Part shown: positions 1-6,268 of the stretch, piece after piece
Numbering within the stretch: the stretch's first letter is position 1
Layout: each line of letters opens with the position of its first letter
Assembly: GCA_025361565.1 (NCBI GenBank)
Contig: JANYKN010000189.1
Span: 62,001-126,000 of the forward strand
Reading direction: 5' to 3'
From: Bacteroidota bacterium
GTDB taxonomy: Bacteria; Bacteroidota; Bacteroidia; Bacteroidales; NBLH01
Length of the DNA: 64,000 nt
Translations under genes and position numbers: made by a program
The notes under the pieces: generated by a model
The model's database searches: none
Told to the model about the DNA's origin: nothing
What the model saw: the letters and a program-made list of their open reading frames with translations, nothing else

Positions 1-965
1 TTCTAAATGAACCAAGTGAAATAGTTGTTCTCAACGATACAATTGTTTCAGGTATTCACTTTAGAGGTGGAACCATCCTTGGAACTACAACCAAAGGAGG
101 GCCATTTGCATGGCCTATTAAGGACAATGACGGAAATTGGTCCGAAGCAGATCGTTCAGATGAAATGCTGCGCAAACTTCAATATCTTGGTGTGGAAGCA
201 GTAATCAATATTGGTGGCGATGGATCTCAAAAAATTTCACAGCTATTATATGAAAAAGGGCTTAATGTTATTGGAGTTCCCAAAACTATTGATAATGATT
301 TGTCAGCAACTGATTTAACATTTGGTTTTCAAACAGCTGTGCAAATTGCAACCGAATCAGTAGATAAACTGGTTACAACTGCTGCCAGTCACAGCCGGGT
401 AATGATTATGGAAGTAATGGGTAGGGAGGCTGGTTGGATTGCACTTCATTCAGCAATTGCAGGTGGTGCAGATGTGTGCATTATTCCAGAAATACCATAT
501 GATCCTGCGCTTGTTGTTAAACATATTAAAAAACGTTACAAACAAGGTGGTGGATTTGCAATTATTGTAATTGCCGAAGGTGCTAAAAATGTACATGGTG
601 AGGGAGTTAAAAAAAATAGTGTAGAGATTGGAAATCCCAATAGCCGCTTAGGAGGGGTTGCCTACAAACTTGAAAACGAACTCAAGCAAGCTGAATTGCC
701 TTTCGATATAAGGGTTACTGTGTTGGGCCATTTGCAAAGGGGTGGTGTTCCAATTGCTTACGATAGAGTTTTGGCTTCACAGTTTGGTATAAAAGCGTTT
801 GAGATGGTACTGAATAAAGAGTTTGGTAAAATGGTGGCATTCCGTCAGCCAGATGTTATTTCAGTTCCTTTTACAGAAGCGATTAGTCAATATAATTATG
901 TCAAACATGATAATTATCTCATCAATACTGCCCGTGGATTAGGGATAAGTTTGGGTGATGAATAG
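1..965 (+). CDS. pfkA: 6-phosphofructokinase, 5' partial
   Basis: Phosphorylates fructose 6-phosphate to the 1,6-bisphosphate in the cytoplasm, the committed step of glycolysis. The reading frame is open from base 3, so the gene begins outside the window and the ATG at 165 is internal. Visible PFK signatures are GGTILGTT (from about base 69), NIGGDGSQ, the catalytic PKTIDND and VMGREAGW, and near the C-terminus LGHLQRGG. The phosphate-donor position is Gly (GGDGS), as in ATP-dependent enzymes, but the following loop is PKT rather than the PGT of E. coli PfkA. That Gly/Lys pair is seen in a subgroup that includes ATP enzymes related to the PPi-dependent clade. ATP is therefore the more likely donor, but this is inference. 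A strong terminator follows 20 bases after the stop. Confidence 0.93.
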   Translation, partial: LNEPSEIVVLNDTIVSGIHFRGGTILGTTTKGGPFAWPIKDNDGNWSEADRSDEMLRKLQYLGVEAVINIGGDGSQKISQLLYEKGLNVIGVPKTIDNDLSATDLTFGFQTAVQIATESVDKLVTTAASHSRVMIMEVMGREAGWIALHSAIAGGADVCIIPEIPYDPALVVKHIKKRYKQGGGFAIIVIAEGAKNVHGEGVKKNSVEIGNPNSRLGGVAYKLENELKQAELPFDIRVTVLGHLQRGGVPIAYDRVLASQFGIKAFEMVLNKEFGKMVAFRQPDVISVPFTEAISQYNYVKHDNYLINTARGLGISLGDE

Positions 966-984
966 TTTATCGAATAAATCAAAG

Positions 985-1021
985 AAGCTGTTTCAATATT
1001 AATGTTGAGACAGCTTTTTTT
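985..1021 (+). terminator. Rho-independent terminator of the phosphofructokinase gene
   Basis: Twelve-base arms (985-996 and 1005-1016, one G-T pair) close a short AT loop and run into a T-tract at 1015-1021, just after the pfk stop codon. Confidence 0.85.
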
Positions 1022-1383
1022 GTACCAATTATAGATTTGAAATTCAAAAATTATCCAAAATATCTAATCCTGCACTTAAACTTATTATGGAATTTACTGT
1101 TCCTAAAACGAACTTGGAATTCATCCAATCATAAGTAAACTGCACATAGACAGAGAATAAAAGCAAAATTGCAATTACCTTTGCAAGGTTTTTTTAGATA
1201 TTCCTTTTCAGATAACAGTTTATATTTATAGATTTGCCAAAATTTAATTATCATTTTTTAATAACTTTTATGTGCATTTTAATTGCAAAAATATAATACA
1301 ACCACCTTCTCTTGAGGTGGTTGTTCCTTTAATAAATAAACACAGGAAAACAAATGCCATAATTATTAATTAATAAAATTTTT
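1022..1383. other. gene-free spacer with one hairpin
   Basis: No credible reading frame on either strand. The stretch is AT-rich and holds a perfect 10-base inverted repeat (1298-1307 and 1315-1324, arms ACAACCACCT and AGGTGGTTGT, 7-base loop) 60 bases before the cytochrome gene. The T-tract after it is poor, so it could be a weak terminator or a leader hairpin. Nothing else is recognisable. Confidence 0.5.
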
Positions 1384-1806
1384 ATGCTGAAAAAAATTAA
1401 TAAGTTGATTATGATCGCATCGCTTGTGCTTATAACTGGAACTATTTTTGCTCAGAATGCTTTGGATATTCAAGGAATCACTTCAGAAGATAAACTTCCT
1501 AAAAGCTGTGTCGATTGTCATACAAAAGATACCTATACTGATTATCGGGTTAATGCGATTTTAAATAATAGAGGAAATCACCCAGATATAACCACCGTTG
1601 TAAAAATAATTCCGAATGATTGTGTTAAATGCCATAAACCCAATACTAGCGCAGGTGATTTGAGCGACCGTTTACATTTTTCTCATATTGGTAACCCAAA
1701 AGAGAACTCTTATATCCAAGTTATGAAGGCTGGTTGTATGGGTTGTCACACATTTGACAATAAATCCGGTAAAATAAATATCAAATCCGTTCCTGTTAAT
1801 TGGTAA
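1384..1806 (+). CDS. small exported triheme cytochrome c
   Basis: Predicted periplasmic electron carrier. The 140-residue product starts with a signal peptide (charged MLKKINK, then a hydrophobic stretch to about residue 23, ending TIFAQ). It contains three haem-attachment motifs: CVDCH at about 43, CVKCH at about 80 and CMGCH at about 118. Scattered histidines (for example in RGNHPD and LHFSHIG) could be distal ligands. The spacing resembles small multihaem cytochromes of the c7/c3 type but does not fit a named subfamily I can identify. It stands alone, with no reductase or maturation gene beside it, so its redox partner cannot be inferred. The ATG at 1384 directly precedes the signal peptide. 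Confidence 0.8.
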   Translation: MLKKINKLIMIASLVLITGTIFAQNALDIQGITSEDKLPKSCVDCHTKDTYTDYRVNAILNNRGNHPDITTVVKIIPNDCVKCHKPNTSAGDLSDRLHFSHIGNPKENSYIQVMKAGCMGCHTFDNKSGKINIKSVPVNW

Positions 1807-2118
1807 ATAGGATTGATTCAAAAAAAAAATTAAGTTTGAGTTCATATTCGGAAGACGAAAACCACTAAGTGTTTATTGGTAAATCTCTGATTTTCAAACT
1901 TTAGCATCCTTTATATCATATTTCTGCCTATATTCTTTTTTATATTTATCCAACATTCTTCGGTGTCAACTCAATCGAACACTTAAATAGGCTGTAATTG
2001 AAAAATTTCGACCTTTTATTCGCCTTTTTATAATACGGTCAACAAAGTATTAAAAAAATTCCCCAAAAAACACATCAAAAACTCCTATATTTACCCAAAA
2101 CAAAAACCCAATCAATAA
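1807..2118. other. gene-free spacer upstream of hsdM
   Basis: AT-rich, no supported gene. A Bacteroidota-like -7 element close to TAnnTTTG (TATATTTA, 2086-2093) lies 26 bases before the hsdM ATG and may be its promoter. A 20-codon frame on the minus strand (about 1903-1962) resembles no family I recognise. Confidence 0.4.
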
Positions 2119-3690
2119 ATGTCAGAAGACCAAAAAAAGCAGTTAGAACAACAACTCTGGAATATTGCCAACACCTTGCGTGGCAAAATGAATGCGGATG
2201 AATTTCGTGATTATATCCTGGGTTTTATTTTCTATAAATACCTTTCGGAAAAAATGTATCGATATGCCGATTCCATATTAAAACAGGACGGTATCAAGTA
2301 TTCCGAAATCAAAGAGGAAACTGCAAAAGGAAAAGAATATATCGAAGCCATCAAGGAAGAAGCCCTGGAGAAATTGGGTTATTTTCTGAAGCCTTCCGAA
2401 TTGTTTAGCGAAGTGGCTAAACGTGGCAATAATGGTAAAGAAGGCAAGGAAAGTTTCATTTTGGAGGACTTACAAAAAATCCTCACCAATATTGAACAAA
2501 GTACAATGGGAACTGCCAGCGAGGACGATTTTGACAATCTATTTGAAGACCTCGACCTGACCAGTACCAAATTAGGAAGAACAGAATCAGCCAAAAACGA
2601 AATCATTTCAAAGGTTTTGGCTCATCTTGATAAAATTGATTTTCAGCTCGATAACAACGAACTGGATATTTTGGGCGATGCTTATGAATACCTGATTGGC
2701 CAGTTTGCCAGCGGTGCAGGAAAAAAAGCAGGTGAATTTTACACTCCCCAAGGTGTTAGTAAAGTATTGGCCAGGATTGTTACCACTGGTAAAAGCAAAC
2801 TGAAATCTGCCTATGATCCAACATGCGGTTCTGGTTCACTTTTATTGCGTGTTGCCAAAGAAGTAAAAGAAGTTGGCGACTTTTACGGACAGGAACTCAA
2901 CCGAACAACCTACAACCTTTGCCGAATGAATATGATTCTGCACGATGTACATTACCGTAAATTCGATATCAGGCAGGAAGATACGCTTGAAAGACCTCAA
3001 CACATTGATAAAAGATTTGAAGCTGTTGTGGCTAACCCTCCATTTTCGGCACAATGGAGTGCAAGTCCACTGTTTATGAGCGATGACCGTTTTAGCCAAT
3101 ACGGAAAATTAGCACCTTCGAGCAAAGCAGATTTTGCCTTTGTACAACACATGATTTACCAATTGGCAGAGAACGGAACAATGGCCATTGTACTGCCTCA
3201 CGGTGTTTTATTTCGTGGAGGTGCAGAACAACACATTCGTAAATACCTGATTGAAGACCGAAATTACCTGGATGCCGTTATTGGATTACCTGCCAATATC
3301 TTTTATGGAACCAGCATTCCAACTTGTATCCTGGTATTTAAAAAATGCCGCGAAAACCCCGAAGATGTTTTGTTTATTGATGCCAGCCAGCATTTTGAAA
3401 AGGTTAAAACACAAAATAACCTCAGGGATGAGGACATTGATAAGATAATTGAAACCTACCGCAACCGCAGCGAAGAAGAAAAATATAGCAAGCGAATTCA
3501 ACTACAAAATATTGCTTCGCAGGATTACAACTTGAATATCCCAAGATACGTTGACACTTTTGAAGCTGAAGACAGCATTGATATCAACAAATTGGCAGCT
3601 GAGCTTGTGGAACTTGACAAACAAATAATCGAAACCGATAAAACGATAGCTGGATTTTGCAAAGAATTGAATATTTCAACACCCTTCTAA
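2119..3690 (+). CDS. hsdM: type I restriction-modification system, methyltransferase subunit HsdM
   Basis: N6-adenine DNA methyltransferase that modifies host sites and forms the core of the HsdR-M-S complex. The 523-residue protein has the helical HsdM N-terminal domain (about 9-150). The SAM-binding motif I follows (DPTCGSGSLLL, about 234-244), and the catalytic motif IV NPPF is at about 306-309. Length and order match the family, and nothing is broken. It opens the island that ends with hsdR at 12806. hsdS lies 2.5 kb downstream, separated by a GxxExxY cassette and BRO/KilA-N genes. The stop codon at 3688-3690 is followed after 2 bases by the left end of that cassette, so the insertion left hsdM intact. 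Confidence 0.95.
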   Translation: MSEDQKKQLEQQLWNIANTLRGKMNADEFRDYILGFIFYKYLSEKMYRYADSILKQDGIKYSEIKEETAKGKEYIEAIKEEALEKLGYFLKPSELFSEVAKRGNNGKEGKESFILEDLQKILTNIEQSTMGTASEDDFDNLFEDLDLTSTKLGRTESAKNEIISKVLAHLDKIDFQLDNNELDILGDAYEYLIGQFASGAGKKAGEFYTPQGVSKVLARIVTTGKSKLKSAYDPTCGSGSLLLRVAKEVKEVGDFYGQELNRTTYNLCRMNMILHDVHYRKFDIRQEDTLERPQHIDKRFEAVVANPPFSAQWSASPLFMSDDRFSQYGKLAPSSKADFAFVQHMIYQLAENGTMAIVLPHGVLFRGGAEQHIRKYLIEDRNYLDAVIGLPANIFYGTSIPTCILVFKKCRENPEDVLFIDASQHFEKVKTQNNLRDEDIDKIIETYRNRSEEEKYSKRIQLQNIASQDYNLNIPRYVDTFEAEDSIDINKLAAELVELDKQIIETDKTIAGFCKELNISTPF

Positions 3691-3692
3691 TT

Positions 3693-4236
3693 GTCAGCAT
3701 TAAGATTTTTAGGATTAAAGGATGATAGGATTATGAAATACGAAGATATAACGCATAAAATAATTGGTTGTGCAATGAAAGTGCATAGCATTTTAGGAAA
3801 TGGTTTTCAGGAAGTAATTTATCAGAGAGCTTTAGCCATAGAAATGTCAAATCAAGACTTGGGTTATAAGAGAGAAATGGAAATGACCATTTTTTATGAA
3901 GGCATTGATATTGGAACCAGAAGGGTCGATTTTTTTGTTGAAGATAATATTATGGTTGAATTAAAGGCGCATATAAAATTGGAAGATGTTCATCTAGCCC
4001 AAGCAATGAATTACTGTCAGGCATACAATTTACCAATAGGATTGCTTATAAATTTTGGTGCAAAAAGCCTTGAATTTAAAAGGGTATACAACGTAAATCA
4101 CCCAGACAATAAGGATTACATCAAAAATAATCCTAAAAAGTTAGGTTAAAGATTAAACTGATTAATCTAAAATAGGTTGGTTCATTCAGAAGCAGAAATC
4201 CTTAAATTATAAAATCTTAAAAATCATAATTAAGAC
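3693..4236 (+). mobile_element. GxxExxY cassette with imperfect inverted-repeat ends
   Basis: A 544-base unit beginning GTCAGCATTAAGATTTTTAG (3693-3712) and ending AAAATCATAATTAAGAC (to 4236). The left end (3693-3735) and the reverse complement of the right end (4195-4236) share TAGGATT/AAGATT, AAGGAT and GTC in the same order. The only gene inside is the GxxExxY protein. The same two ends, without the gene, occur back to back inside hsdS at 6872-6965. I infer a mobile or formerly mobile palindrome-ended cassette that carries its own nuclease-like protein. No transposase is visible. Confidence 0.55.
3733..4149 (+). CDS. GxxExxY family protein, PD-(D/E)XK nuclease-like
   Basis: Protein of 138 residues with the motif that names the family: GFQEVIY at residues 24-30 (G-x-x-E-x-x-Y). 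The candidate metal-binding/nuclease residues are Asp66, Glu76 and Lys78 (RRVDFFVEDNIMVELKAH), the D...E-x-K pattern of PD-(D/E)XK enzymes. Then follow QAMNYCQAYNLPIGLLINFG and a C-terminal FKRV. The family is common in Bacteroidota, and its biochemical role is not established to my knowledge. The frame also runs from a TTG at 3691, but family members start at the MKYEDITHKIIG region, so ATG 3733 is chosen. Bases 3693-3732 are the cassette end. The gene fills a palindrome-ended unit between hsdM and the first BRO gene. A homing-like role is a guess. Confidence 0.85.
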   Translation: MKYEDITHKIIGCAMKVHSILGNGFQEVIYQRALAIEMSNQDLGYKREMEMTIFYEGIDIGTRRVDFFVEDNIMVELKAHIKLEDVHLAQAMNYCQAYNLPIGLLINFGAKSLEFKRVYNVNHPDNKDYIKNNPKKLG

Positions 4237-4238
4237 AA

Positions 4239-4553
4239 ATGAAAGACACAATAAAAATATTTGAAGATAAAAAAATCCGCACCCTTTGGGATGATGAACA
4301 GGAGAAATGGTATATCTCAATTGTAGACGTAGTTAGCGTATTAACCGAAAGTGTAGATCCTACTGCTTATTGGCGAAAGTTAAAGCAAAGACTCAAAGAA
4401 GAAGGAAATGAAACCGTGACGAATTGTCACGGTTTGAAAATGCAAGCACCAGACGGTAAAATGCGCATGACCGATGTTGCTGATACCGAACAACTTTTCA
4501 GGCTGGTGCAATTTATACTATCGCCAAAGGCAGTGGCTTTTATCAAAAAATAA
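4239..4553 (+). CDS. BRO family N-terminal (phage antirepressor-like) protein, truncated copy
   Basis: Encodes 104 residues starting MKDTIKIFEDKKIRTLW, the BRO-N domain found in phage antirepressors. It is nearly the same as the first 100 residues of the second BRO gene at 5430. Similarity ends at SPKAVAF, after which only IKK and a stop remain, so the SPKAEPFKLWLAQ continuation and the whole C-terminal half are lost. The break lies next to the KilA-N gene, which starts 8 bases after the stop, suggesting that a recombination or insertion event removed the 3' part. Codons at 4411-4435 form a perfect 10-base inverted repeat. Function of this fragment is doubtful. Confidence 0.75.
   Translation: MKDTIKIFEDKKIRTLWDDEQEKWYISIVDVVSVLTESVDPTAYWRKLKQRLKEEGNETVTNCHGLKMQAPDGKMRMTDVADTEQLFRLVQFILSPKAVAFIKK
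4411..4435. repeat. perfect inverted repeat inside first BRO gene
   Basis: Arms AAACCGTGAC (4411-4420) and GTCACGGTTT (4426-4435) with loop GAATT. It sits at the same codons as the differently spelled repeat in the second BRO gene (5608-5632). Confidence 0.9.
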
Positions 4554-4561
4554 ATAGAATT

Positions 4562-5317
4562 ATGGCAAAAAATAAAACCATCAATGTAAAAGGAACAGAA
4601 ATCACCATTTTTAAGGGAAATGAATCGGATTTTATTTCACTTACTGATATAGCTCGATATAAAGATGCCAATAACATGGATGCAATTATCCAAAATTGGC
4701 TTAGGAATAGAAACACCGTTGAGTTATTGGGCTTTTGGGAAACAATGTATAATCCCGATTTTAAACCCCTCGAATTCGAGGGGTTTAGAAAACAAGCCGG
4801 ATTGAATAGTTTTGTGCTTACGCCAAAAAAAGGGATTGAAACAACCAATGCAATTGGAATCACTTCAAAATCGGGCCGCTATGGTGGCACTTTTGCTCAT
4901 AAAGATATTGCTTTTGAGTTTGCATCATGGATTTCAATTGAATTTAAATTGTACATAATCAAAGAATTTCAGCGCCTGAAAGATGATGAAAACGACCGAC
5001 TTAAATTAACATGGAACCTCCACCGCACACTTTCAAAAATAAATTACAGGATACATACCGATTCAATCAAACAAAATATTATTCCTGAAAATGTAACCAA
5101 AGAACAGGCAAACAGCATTTATGCAAACGAAGCCGATGTGCTTAACGTGGCTTTATTTGGCAAAACAGCCAAACAATGGCGCGATGCAAACCCTGGTAAT
5201 GAAGGAAATATCAGGGACCAGGCCACCATTGAACAATTATTCGTACTGGCCAATATTGAAAGTATGAACGCCGAATTTATCAGGATGAATTTATCTCAAA
5301 GCGAAAGATTGATATAA
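4562..5317 (+). CDS. KilA-N domain protein
   Basis: A 251-residue KilA-N domain DNA-binding protein of the type found in phages and in Bacteroidota type I restriction loci. Signature stretches are SLTDIARYKD (about 26-35), IIQNWLRNRNTVELLG (about 42-57), AGLNSFVLTPKKGIE (about 79-93) and GRYGGTFAHKDIAFEFASW (about 105-123). IEFKLYIIKEFQRLK (about 126-140) ends the domain. The helical C-terminal part contains FGKTAKQWRDANPGNEGNIRDQA, a feature of the long KilA-N subgroup. It lies between two BRO genes. A regulatory or phage-response role is inferred from family and context only. A perfect 26-base palindrome lies in its coding sequence at 4762-4787. Confidence 0.88.
   Translation: MAKNKTINVKGTEITIFKGNESDFISLTDIARYKDANNMDAIIQNWLRNRNTVELLGFWETMYNPDFKPLEFEGFRKQAGLNSFVLTPKKGIETTNAIGITSKSGRYGGTFAHKDIAFEFASWISIEFKLYIIKEFQRLKDDENDRLKLTWNLHRTLSKINYRIHTDSIKQNIIPENVTKEQANSIYANEADVLNVALFGKTAKQWRDANPGNEGNIRDQATIEQLFVLANIESMNAEFIRMNLSQSERLI
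4762..4787. repeat. perfect 26-base palindrome inside the KilA-N gene
   Basis: Thirteen-base arms without loop, centred on GAATTC (arm TAAACCCCTCGAA). It encodes FKPLEFEGF in the linker between conserved KilA-N segments. Confidence 0.9.
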
Positions 5318-5429
5318 CTTAACCAGATTGCTATAGTACAATTGAAATCACTCACCGCCAATTCTAGCGTTAAGAATTTGAAATAGATGGAAAGAGCTAA
5401 ATATTGCAACAAATTTAATTTACAGAAAA

Positions 5430-6268
5430 ATGACCAAACAAGATACAATTAAAATATTTGAAGACAAAAAAGTCCGTACCCTTTGGGATGATGAACAGGA
5501 GAAATGGTATTTTTCAATTATAGATGTAATTGAAATTCTTACTCAAACAGACAGACCAAGAAAGTATTGGAGTGATCTTAAAGCAAAACTAAAGAAAGAA
5601 GGAAGTGAACTGTCCGAAAAAATCGGACAGTTGAAATTAAAGGCTGAAGATGGTAAATCACGCATGACCGATGTGGCCGATACCGAACAACTTTTCAGGC
5701 TGATACAATCCATTCCATCGCCAAAAGCAGAGCCTTTTAAACTTTGGCTGGCACAAATTGCAAGTGAGCGACTTGACGAAATGCAGGATCCCGAATTGAC
5801 CATAGACAGGGCATTGGAGCAATATTTACGCCTGGGCTACAGCGAAAACTGGATTAACCAGCGCCTCAAAAGCATTGAAATTCGCAAAGAACTGACCGAT
5901 GAATGGAAAAAACGGGGCTTAAAGGAAGGAGTGCAGTTTGCCACATTAACCGATATTATAACCAAAGCCTGGGCCGACAAACCACCAAAGAATATAAAGT
6001 ACTCAAAGGTTTGAAAAAAGAAAACCTGCGCGACAACATGACCAACACCGAACTGATTTTAAACATGTTGGCCGAAGCCTCCACCAAAGACATTTCGCAG
6101 GCAGTAAACCCCGAAACCTATGCAGAAAGCCAGAAAGTGGCCAAACAAGGCGGCAATGTGGCCAAAGTAGCACGGTTGGAACTCGAAGCCAAAACAGGTA
6201 AAAAAGTGGTTACCGCATTAAATGCCAAAACAGCATTGAAAAAGAAAAATAATGAAATCAGCGAATAA
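5430..6268 (+). pseudogene. BRO family antirepressor-like gene with a -1 frameshift
   Basis: The 5' frame (5430-6014) encodes the BRO-N domain (TIKIFEDKKVRTLW, MTDVADTEQLFRLIQ, IPSPKAEPFKLWLAQIASER) and most of the C-terminal region to LTDIITKAWADK. There the expected TTKEYKVLKGLKKENLRDNM continues in another frame (about 5976-6268), ending NAKTALKKKNNEISE. The change sits at GACAAACC around 5978-5985: one extra A would restore a continuous protein of about 279 residues. It may be a true inactivating deletion or a sequencing error in an A-run. No canonical slippery heptamer is present. The end overlaps the hsdS start by 17 bases. This is the full-length paralogue of the truncated copy at 4239. 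Confidence 0.82.
5608..5632. repeat. perfect inverted repeat inside second BRO gene
   Basis: Arms AACTGTCCGA (5608-5617) and TCGGACAGTT (5623-5632) with loop AAAAA. It has the same arm and loop lengths and the same codon position as the repeat in the first BRO gene, but a different sequence. Confidence 0.9.

Noticed and set aside
1903-1962. Twenty-codon minus-strand frame (MLDKYKKEYRQKYDI...) as a small gene or gene remnant
   Set aside because: Too short, in AT-rich sequence, no family recognised and no ribosome or promoter signal.
3691-3732. TTG start for the GxxExxY protein, adding MSALRFLGLKDDRI
   Set aside because: These 14 codons are the cassette end, which recurs as DNA in hsdS; family members begin at the later ATG.
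5976-5990. Programmed -1 ribosomal frameshifting in the BRO gene
   Set aside because: No X-XXY-YYZ slippery heptamer and no clear downstream pseudoknot; a deletion or sequencing error is simpler.
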